Origin: Riptortus pedestris
Taxonomy: Eukaryota > Arthropoda > Insecta > Hemiptera > Alydidae
DNA: 64,000 nt
Assembly: GCA_019009955.1 (NCBI GenBank)
Contig: CM032229.1
Location: 192,672,501-192,736,500 of the forward strand
Reading direction: 5' to 3'
The notes beneath the pieces are model-generated. The model was not told the DNA's origin and searched no databases. It saw nothing but the letters and a program-made list of their open reading frames with translations. Shown here one piece after another: positions 57,551-64,000 of the stretch. Every line of letters starts with the position of its first letter. Position 1 is the stretch's first letter. The position numbers were made by a program, and so were the translations under genes.

Positions 57551-57551
<1 letters not shown>
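56456..57551 (+). mobile_element. Non-autonomous Helitron, three internal units, exact ends
   Basis: A at 56455, then TCTATATATATATAAAATTG; at the other end GCGAAGCCGGGTATCTGAG, CTAG (57548-57551), then T. This fits insertion between A and T without target duplication, as known for Helitrons. Units at about 56715, 57013 and 57288. It sits in the TA tract of one HINE copy. Confidence 0.88.

Positions 57552-57587
<36 letters not shown>
57552..57587. repeat. (TA)n microsatellite
   Basis: Remainder of the HINE TA tract to the right of the Helitron. Confidence 0.95.
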
Positions 57588-57590
<3 letters not shown>

Positions 57591-57712
57591 TTGAACGGAT
57601 CTCATTTTCGTTATCTACTGGGTCGGATCGATGGACATTTCAAATTTTTCGAAACACCCCCTCCTGAGTACAACCTCAACAGGTGATATTTCCTAAGGGA
57701 AATCTGCTAACA
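57588..57712 (-). mobile_element. HINE 5' block, continuation of the 55690 copy
   Basis: TTTTGAACGGATCTCATTTTC to TTTCCTAAGGGAAATCTGC, minus orientation. Confidence 0.82.
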
Positions 57713-58087
57713 TATTATTTGAGTTGGCCACATTTAACAAGGAGCCCGAGGGGGGTATGTGTGTTTATAGAGATGTGTTTAGTTTTGCCGGAGTGTTGTT
57801 GATTGTAGAGTGATAGCAGGTGGCCTCCATCAGCAATCCAAACTAGAAGTGGCTAGAGCATGTTGGATTGACATGGAGCTGAGACTGACAGGACAGAGCT
57901 ATTTCCAACGGCAAATTGTGACTGGCAAATCCAACCTGGCTTATACCTCGGGGTGTCCTGCCTTCTCTCTCCAACAGCCCCACAATAACTCATTCTCAAA
58001 CTTCATGCTTCAATTGGCAGAACAATTCTTCAGTCTGGAGTTAAGTTTAAATAAAGTTAGCCTTTTTATAAAGCACTTTTATTTCAG
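57713..58087. other. Unassigned sequence with an open frame
   Basis: A plus-strand frame at 57810-58169 (119 codons) starts here and ends inside HINE sequence. No motif, so it is probably accidental. Confidence 0.3.
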
Positions 58088-58240
58088 AAATGTCCATCAC
58101 GCAGGGGCTGTAAAAACTAAGCAGATTTCCCTCCTAAAGTTAAACAATCTGCATACTGGTAACACTTAACACCGTGAATAAATACAATTGGTAATGAGAA
58201 ATCTTTCAGTTAATTTTAATAACCTCCCAACGGAAACGGC
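58088..58240 (-). mobile_element. HINE 3' part
   Basis: AAATGTCCATCACGCAGGGG tip, GCAGATTTCCC and GGTAATGAGAAATCTTTCAG. Confidence 0.77.
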
Positions 58241-58246
58241 TATATA

Positions 58247-58942
58247 TTTGTCTGGTACCGCTCTAGCGGTCGCAATTATAGTTTGATCGTTACCAAACCA
58301 AACAGTTCCCCGTTTTATGTAAAAAGAAAGATCAAGTTCGTTAATGGCTGAAATAAGAGCATGGGGAGTGGGGATTTTGAAAAGGAGAATTTTTAAAAAC
58401 ATTCTTATTGCAAATTAATTGTACTATAAATATTTGTATATACATTTATTCTCTATCTTGAATAGTAACCGAGATATTTGCATTTTCAGTTTTCAGCCTT
58501 CAGCAAACCCCCACTCCTACTCATGTTACATATACAATATTCTGTTATATAATAAACCATTGTATTTGTCAATTAAATACCAAATATTGTTTTGAGACCT
58601 TAATTATACGAGATAGATGTTCTTGGAATACTAAAATTTGATTGATTGAGATAAAAATTATTCTGATTCGTTACAAATTACAGTATTTGATATACTAAAT
58701 AGTTTTCAATAAAATTAATATATTATATTCTGATATATTTCAGTTATTGTTTTTCTTTCCGGTGAGAGGTTAGCAGACCTGTATGATTGTATTTCAGCCG
58801 CAGGGAAAAGACTTCTTATTACCGTTTGTATTTATTCACTTAATATTATCGGTGGTGTGTTACCAGTATGTAGATTCATCTATTGTTAAATATCACGAGG
58901 GAAATCTGCTTAGTTTACGCAGCCCCTGCGTGATGGACTTAT
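58247..58942 (+). mobile_element. HINE core and 3' end
   Basis: TTTGTCTGGTACCGCTCTAG to GGGAAATCTGCTTAG, hairpin ACGCAGCCCCTGCGT and GATGGACTT. It is head to head with the previous piece. Confidence 0.82.
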
Positions 58943-59186
58943 ACATACAGGTTCCTGCAGCCAGATCGTATGTGAAATCGTTTTGCAATGATGATTTTTA
59001 AGATTAAAGCTCATTAATTTGTAGACAAGTATGAACAATCGAACGAACAAATTGGTTTAATGATAATATTCTTACAATATCGAGAAATATATTTATATCT
59101 ACATGAAATATTTAGTCTATGTCTCGTGTTTCCTTACATTAATTATGAGCGATTTACTTCGTAAATTGTTTTTCCCGCATTGCTTA
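58943..59186. other. Unassigned sequence
   Basis: No feature recognised. Confidence 0.35.
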
Positions 59187-60118
59187 ATTTTATTTATTTA
59201 TTGACTTATACAGGAGCTGACGCAACTAGTCGATTTGACTTAGAATTAAAAAATAACAAAAGCTGAACCATCTGATCAAAAAACAACAAATAAACATTAG
59301 AATAGTAATAAAGACAACAATTTAAATTGGTATTAATAAAAAAAGTGATGTTATTCCTATACATGAGTATATTTATATTATTTCTATTTTTTTCAAATAT
59401 TTATTAAAGTTCAAAACAAACAAAAGAGTAGTTTACTTTTGTAAAAGGAATTCCACTTTTTAAGGTGATTCAGTATATTGTCGATATGTGGGCTACTGCC
59501 TGTAAGAAGTTGGTACATGTTATGTGGAGTCTCTAAGTATTCAATGTTGGTGCAGTTAGTCAGTATGTGTTGTATGGTTGATGGTCCATGGCATGTTCTG
59601 CAGAGAGCTCTTTCTGTTCTCGTCATCAGCTATGAGTGGGTTAAATGTGAGTGTCCTATCCTAAGTCTCGTTAGTACAACTTGGTCTGGTCTATTGTCAC
59701 CTCTGCTGGATGGCCACTGTCTTATACAAGGCTTTATTTCTCGCAGGAGATTTTCTGATGTTCTAGGTCAACATTTCTGCCATTCATTCAATGTAGTCTG
59801 TAGGATTTGTAAATGTAAATCTGGTAAGGTAAGTAAGTTAAAGTCAGAAAATTGTCCCTGGGCAGCATGTTTGGCGAGTTTGTCCAAGTCGTTTGTACTC
59901 CCGATGTTTTCATGTCCTCGAGCCCACAGAATTGTTACTTTTGTCTTTAGTTTTGAACATGGTTGTAAAATCTGATTTATTAAGGGATGTGTGTTATAAA
60001 TGTTCTTGAAGGAAAGTAAACAACTTAATGAATGGGAGTATATAGTAATGTGATGTGTTGTAGTCTGTATGTGTGCCAGTCCTAAGAGTGTGGCATGCAA
60101 TTCGGCTGTGCAATTAAT
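59187..60118 (-). mobile_element. LINE 3' fragment with RNase H end
   Basis: Minus strand from 60118: CTAELHATLLGLAH (the RNase H Glu), VTILWARGHENIGSTNDLDKL (His and Asp), and a Cys/His end CRTCHGPSTIQHILTNC. The stop is at 59411 and a frameshift lies near 59760. The 3' UTR ends GACTAGTTGCGTCAGCTCC and an (AATA)n tail at about 59187-59200. The 5' part including RT is missing. It differs in sequence from the LINE at 34 kb. Confidence 0.78.
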
Positions 60119-60142
60119 TACTTAGTTAAATTTATAGGGGAG

Positions 60143-60345
60143 TGTTCCCTATAAATAAATGAAGTCTTGACTCCAAAAAAATAGGTTACTGTATTTTCGT
60201 AAATTTCACAAAAATAATAATAATAATACTTTAGAACAATACAGGCAGAGGTCTCCTCATGGTGGTACACAAGCAACTGACTGTCTAAACTTTTATCAGT
60301 GTTAGGTTAAGTGGTAACCAGGGGCAACGCGGCCCAGCTGTTACA
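60143..60345 (-). repeat. Gypsy-3 3' LTR
   Basis: Begins TGTAACAGCTGGGCC; the likely end is GGGAACA at 60143, giving about 203 bp. The end is inferred because no second LTR is in the window. The LINE fragment at 59187-60118 starts shortly after it. Confidence 0.65.
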
Positions 60346-60622
60346 CTACTCCCCCCTCAGTGACGGAGTCACAGAATTTAACATTTTTTTTTACAAGTCT
60401 TCCTGTTCTGGTCCTGTACCCTGGAATTTCAGTTGGTTCCGTCTGAGAGGTTTGCGTTGGATTTGCTTGTGCAGAATCTTCTTGTGATGGCTGTAGGTCG
60501 GTCTTCCCGCTGGTCGTGGATTCCTCAGCAAGTAGGTAGGCTGGTTTCACTCGATCTATGGAAACTACAACTTCCTTGTCCCTGAGCAGAATCACGGAAG
60601 TTCTTTTCACTGCGCTTGACAA
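60341..60622 (-). pseudogene. Gypsy-3 pol C-terminal tail
   Basis: Continues pol after the frameshift at about 60600: VILLRDKEVVVSIDRVKPAY, a Gln/Thr/Ser-rich stretch and GYRTRTGRLVKKNVKF. It runs through the polypurine tract, and its TAA stop (60343-60341) lies inside the first bases of the LTR. Confidence 0.85.
60346..60359 (-). promoter_or_regulatory. Gypsy-3 polypurine tract
   Basis: TGAGGGGGGAGTAG immediately before the LTR TGTAACAGC on the minus strand. Confidence 0.78.
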
Positions 60623-62390
60623 CTCTATGAGGCCCAGAGTAGGGTGGCACTAGTGGTTTTCGGATCGCATCCTCTCTTAAAAACACGTGAGTGCAACTCT
60701 GGAGGTCTTTGTGTTGAAACGTATTCCTCAGATGATTCGCTCTGGCGTTAGCTGGCTTGATGCGCCTTAGGTCGTCTTTAAGTTGTTGCAACGCTAGTAT
60801 GGGTTCCTGTTGAGAAGTACTGTCTTCCAGCATTTCGCCCGGTAATCTTAAGGGTTGTCCATACAGTGCTTCCGCAACGCTGGCTCCCAAGTCTTCTTTA
60901 AATACTGCTCTAAGACCAAGTAGGACAGAGGGCAAAACTTTGGTCCATCTTTCGGATGCCAAATGGGCCATTATAGCTGCTTTGAGGCTTCTGTGCCAGC
61001 GTTCTACGCAACCATTCGCTTGAGGGTGATATGCCGTCGTGCGTTTCTTGTCTGTGCCAAGAATGATGTTAAGGCGTTGAAATATTTCAGCTTCAAATTG
61101 ACGACCTTGATCTGAGGTCAGCCGTACTGGTGTTCCGAAGCGAGCAACCCAATGTGTATAAAATGCCTCTGCCACCGTTGCTGCAGTGATTTCTTCGAGA
61201 GGTATAGCTTCAGGCCAGCGAGTCGCCCGGTCTATCATGGTAAGGCAGTATCTTTTTCCATCCGAAGGAAGTAGTGGGCCGATAATGTCTAAATGTACAT
61301 GTTGGAATCTAGCGGAAGGTTGGTAGGTTCCTAAGGGAGATTGAGTATGCCTTACTACTTTGGCTCTTTGACAAGGTAAGCAAGTCTTGGTCCATTTACC
61401 AACATCTTGATTCATATCCGGCCAGAAAAATCTCTGTGCCACCAGTTTCCTAGAAGCTCGGATACCTGGATGACTCAGTTCATGGAGTTTGTCGAAAAGA
61501 GGTTTCCGAAATTGTGGAGGGACGTAAGGCCTAGCTTTGCTGGTACTCATCTCACAGAGTATCTGAGATGATAATCCTGGTAGTGAAGTAAGTTTTACCT
61601 GTAAGCTCTTATTCTTCTTCAAATCACCAAGTGTTGGGTCGGACTTCTGTGCTTGGGCCAGCTGTTCCATATCATCCGGGATGATGATCTCCTCTACTCG
61701 TGATAGAGCATCTGCCACAATGTTATCTTTGCCTGGCATATATTCAATATTAGTTGAGAATTGACTAATATAATTTAACTGTCGAATTCTTCGGGGTGGG
61801 GAGTTTTCGGCTTTTTGGTGGAAGGCACTGGCAAGGGGCTTGTGGTCAGTGATTATTACAAAATTGAGCCCTTCTAATAATGGTCTGAAATGACGGATGC
61901 CTTCATAGACAGCCAAAAGTTCTTTATCATAAGCTGAATAGTTTTTCTGCGTTTGACTGAGAGCTTTTGAGAAAAATCCTAAAGGTTGCCATACTCCTTC
62001 TTTTTTCTGTTGCAATGCGGCTCCTATTCCTGTGTCCGAAGCATCACACATTAGGGCGAGTTCTCCAGTGGTTGTAGGGTGTGCAAGTTTCGCTGCCTCT
62101 GCTATGCTGCGCCTGCTCTCCTCAAAGGCTTGTATAGTCTCTTCTGTCCACTGCACAGGGGTCTTGTCATGTTTCTTGGAATTGTGTAGAAGCTTGTTAA
62201 GTGGCATTTGTATTTTAGCTGCGTTTGGAATGCATCTTCTATAAAAATTTAGCATCCCTAGAAACCTGCGTAGTTTGCAAATAGTGTCTGGACGAGGAAA
62301 GTCTAAAATGTTCTGAACTTTAGAAGGTAGAGGTTTTATTCCAGAGGCGTCTACTCTGTACCCTAAAAAATCTACCTCTGTTTTGCCCTA
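60525..62390 (-). CDS. pol: Gypsy-3 pol: RT end, RNase H and integrase
   Basis: Open for about 620 codons. RT thumb (FLGMLNFYRRCIP), RNase H (LMCDASDTGIGAALQQ, YDKELLAVYEGIRHF, FVIITDHKPLASA, DNIVADALSR), integrase zinc-binding domain (H...H, CLPCQRAK), core LDIIGPLLPSDG (Asp), RLTSDQGRQFEAE (Asp), HPQANGCVERWH (Glu), and GPY/F (YSGPHRVVKR). The triad is intact. A one-base gain near 60600 shifts the C-terminus out of frame. The frame after it (60341-60622) carries the normal tail. Confidence 0.93.
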
Positions 62391-63493
62391 GTTACGTACT
62401 TAGCAAGATTTAAGGACATACCGTACTCGTTTAATCGCTGAAAAACTTCTCGGAGGTGGTCTTCATGCGTTTGCTCGTCTTTGGATGCCACCAAGAAATC
62501 ATCCAAATAGGGGAAGACGAAATCTAAACCGCGCAGCATTGTGTCTACAAATCGTTGAAAAGTTTGAGCTGCATTTCTGAGTCCGAAGGTCATACGTAAG
62601 TACTCCATAAGACCAAATGGTGTAGCAATGGCGTTTTTTTCTATATCTTCTTCCGCTATGGGTATATGATGGTAAGCTCTGACTAAGTCTAATGTCGAGA
62701 AAATTTTCGCTCCATCCAACCTGGTATTAAAATCCATCAAATTCGGGACTCCGTATTGGTCCGGGACAGTTTGGGCGTTAAGTCTACGGTAGTCACCACA
62801 CAAACGTAATCCTCCGTCTTTCTTGGTAACTACATGGAGAGGGCTCGACCACGGGCTCTTGGACGGTCGACATATTCCTTCTGCCAGCATACGTTCAATT
62901 TCCTCCTTTACTAACCGATATTTTTCCGCAGGGAGTCTTCGGACCCTGCTAGTGGTCGGGTTGCCTGTGGTTTTAATATAGTGCTCCACTACAGTCCTAG
63001 TTGGTCCTTTAATTGGAGATGGTCTCGTCAGGTCTGGGAATTCCTTTAAAATGTGTGCATAGGGACAGTCTCCTGGAATAGTAGAGATGGAAATGGGTGG
63101 TGTTTTTGAGAGTTGGCCTAGTGTGGAGAGTCCTGTCTTCTGGTCAATAAGCCTTTTCTGTCGAAGATCGACTACAAGCTGATGGTGGAATAAAAAGTCG
63201 GCACCTATTATGGGTTTTTCTACATCCGCGATGACGAACTGCCATGGGTAGGGTCTTCGAAGTCCGAAGTCTACAATAAGGTTTACTTCACCGTATGTCT
63301 TGATCGGGGAGTTATTGGCGGCTACGAGGGTATAATCTGTGGCTTTTCGTTTAGGATAATTAGAAACAGGTATTAGAGAAATAGCTGCGCCTGTATCAAC
63401 TAGGAAGTGAAGTCTTGACCGCTTATCGTACACGGACAGGCGGCTGAGTGACTGGGTATTGACGGTTGCCGCTTCTTCCGTCACCCTTTCTAG
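62372..63493 (-). pseudogene. pol: Gypsy-3 pol: protease and reverse transcriptase
   Basis: The pol frame opens right at the slippery site. Protease: FLVDTGAAISLIP active site and IIGADFLFHH near its end. RT: VEHYIKTTGNPTTSRVRRLP, SPWSSPLHVVTKKDGGLRLC, motif A FSTLDLVRAYHHIP, TFGLRNAAQTFQRF and motif C FPYLDDFLVASK. All catalytic Asp are present. Near 62386-62393 the frame shifts just after motif C, where the RT continues as EVDFLGYRVDASGIKP in the next frame. There is no Met at the frame start, as expected for a frameshift-expressed protein. Confidence 0.92.
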
Positions 63494-63499
63494 TTTAAA
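63435..63499 (-). promoter_or_regulatory. -1 ribosomal frameshift signal (slippery site plus predicted pseudoknot)
   Basis: Slippery heptamer TTTAAAC at 63499-63493 in gag frame (T TTA AAC), then 6 nt, then stem 1: GGGT GACGG (63486-63478) with CCGTC (63465-63461), a 3-nt bulge, and ACCC (63457-63454). The loop's GCGGC (63472-63468) can pair with GCCGC (63444-63440), which makes an H-type pseudoknot. Heptamer, spacing and structure match known retroelement frameshift sites. Confidence 0.8.
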
Positions 63500-64000
63500 G
63501 GCTTCTTATTCCAGCTGCAGGGTGTTGTGCATTTCCTAGCTTTATACTGGAAGCGATTGTGGTAATAACAGATACCTTTCTGTGGTGATGATGGACTGCG
63601 TGGACGGGGACGCCATCTTCCGCCTTCATTTTCTCTTTCACGGCTCTTGGAACGAGCTCGGATTCGAAGCTCAGTGACTTCTACTCGTAGCTTTTGTATT
63701 TCGTCTATAAGACGTTCTGTGAGAGCGGTGGATGGGTTGACATTGGAAACTACTGTTGAAGCTACTGCACTGGATGAGGGAGGTGCTGCTGCATAGCACT
63801 CAGGTGGAGCATCAATCTCTGCGATTTTATCGGCTGTGGCAGCTAATTTTTCTAAGTCATCTTGACCGGTAGCTATAAGAACTGCCTGCATCCTTGATGG
63901 CAAATTCCTAAGCCACAATGTCCTTACAACGTCTCTGCTGACGATTTGACCTGCTTGTTGGAGCATACGACGAAGTAATTGGGGTGGCTGTTGGTTTCCT
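63490..64000 (-). CDS. gag: Gypsy-3 gag, C-terminal part
   Basis: The frame is open to the window edge. It encodes a gag C-terminal half (RDVVRTLWLRNLPSRMQAVL), a predicted helical Glu/Arg-rich segment, a basic RPRPRSPSSPQ stretch and one CX2H...C-type zinc finger (CYYHNRFQYKARKCTTPC). Gag would form the particle and bind RNA. The stop TAG at 63492-63490 directly follows a T_TTA_AAC slippery heptamer, so a fraction of ribosomes could continue into pol in the -1 frame. Confidence 0.88.
   Translation of the reverse strand, partial: GNQQPPQLLRRMLQQAGQIVSRDVVRTLWLRNLPSRMQAVLIATGQDDLEKLAATADKIAEIDAPPECYAAAPPSSSAVASTVVSNVNPSTALTERLIDEIQKLRVEVTELRIRARSKSRERENEGGRWRPRPRSPSSPQKGICYYHNRFQYKARKCTTPCSWNKKPLN

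Larger units (their letters stand above)
60143..64000 (-). mobile_element. Gypsy-3: Ty3/Gypsy element, best preserved, cut by window edge
   Basis: On the minus strand gag (partial), a frameshift signal, protease-RT, RNase H-integrase, polypurine tract and 3' LTR. Only two frameshifts break pol (about 62388 and 60600). The 5' LTR and most of gag lie beyond 64000. Confidence 0.95.

Overview
The window looks like intergenic, transposon-packed DNA from an arthropod, most likely an insect. It is AT-rich and full of long (TA)n and (GA)n tracts. It holds Ty3/Gypsy LTR retrotransposons, non-LTR retrotransposons with RNase H, a Penelope-like element, a tRNA-derived SINE, and very many copies of two non-autonomous rolling-circle families. 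I found no convincing single-copy host gene, no tRNA or rRNA gene, and no bacterial-type feature. All elements are called from motifs read by eye; no database search was possible.

Two short families make up most of the non-coding sequence. Family 1 is a non-autonomous Helitron: TC start, 3' hairpin, CTAG end, A/T flanks, and 2-4 internal tandem units of about 300 bp. Copies lie near 2720, 13688, 18427, 29997, 36136, 38295, 41049, 42581 and 56456. Family 2 is laid out like Helentron-associated elements (HINE/DINE-1). It has a roughly 120-bp 5' block starting TTTTAGCAGATTTCCC, then a (TA)n tract, a core, a subterminal inverted repeat GGGAAATCTGC, a hairpin ACGCAG/CTGCGT and a GACGGACTTTT end. 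It occurs more than 20 times. Several Helitrons sit inside the (TA)n tract of a HINE copy.

Layout. 0.7-2.5 kb: broken Penelope-like element (RT plus GIY-YIG nuclease) with an inverted partial copy at its 5' side. 2.6-17 kb: HINE/Helitron copies, an inverted pair of TATA-box promoter-like repeats (6.3-7.5 kb), a LINE tail (10.7 kb), a long GA array (11.1 kb) and a SINE (15.2 kb). 17.2-17.9 kb: two large palindromes. 17.8-21.2 kb is repeated in direct orientation at 29.4-33.2 kb. Gypsy-1 (21.2-26.7 kb) starts exactly at the right edge of the first duplicate. 34-36.1 kb: LINE with RT and RNase H, broken by one stop. 36-43 kb: more nested Helitron/HINE copies and a hammerhead-ribozyme-like motif (42.9 kb). 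44.6-45.7 kb: second LINE type. 45.7-47.3 kb: GA arrays growing out of HINE sequence. 51.1-54.0 kb: Gypsy-2, with two large internal deletions, next to a SINE with clear target-site duplications. 59.2-60.1 kb: third LINE fragment. 60.1-64.0 kb: Gypsy-3 on the minus strand, the best preserved element, cut by the window edge in gag.

The Gypsy elements encode the usual gag, protease, RT, RNase H and integrase order, but every copy here carries frameshifts. The most informative regulatory signal is at the Gypsy-3 gag-pol junction: a T_TTA_AAC slippery heptamer directly before the gag stop, followed by a potential H-type pseudoknot. The Helitron and HINE copies encode nothing and would depend on helicases supplied elsewhere in the genome.
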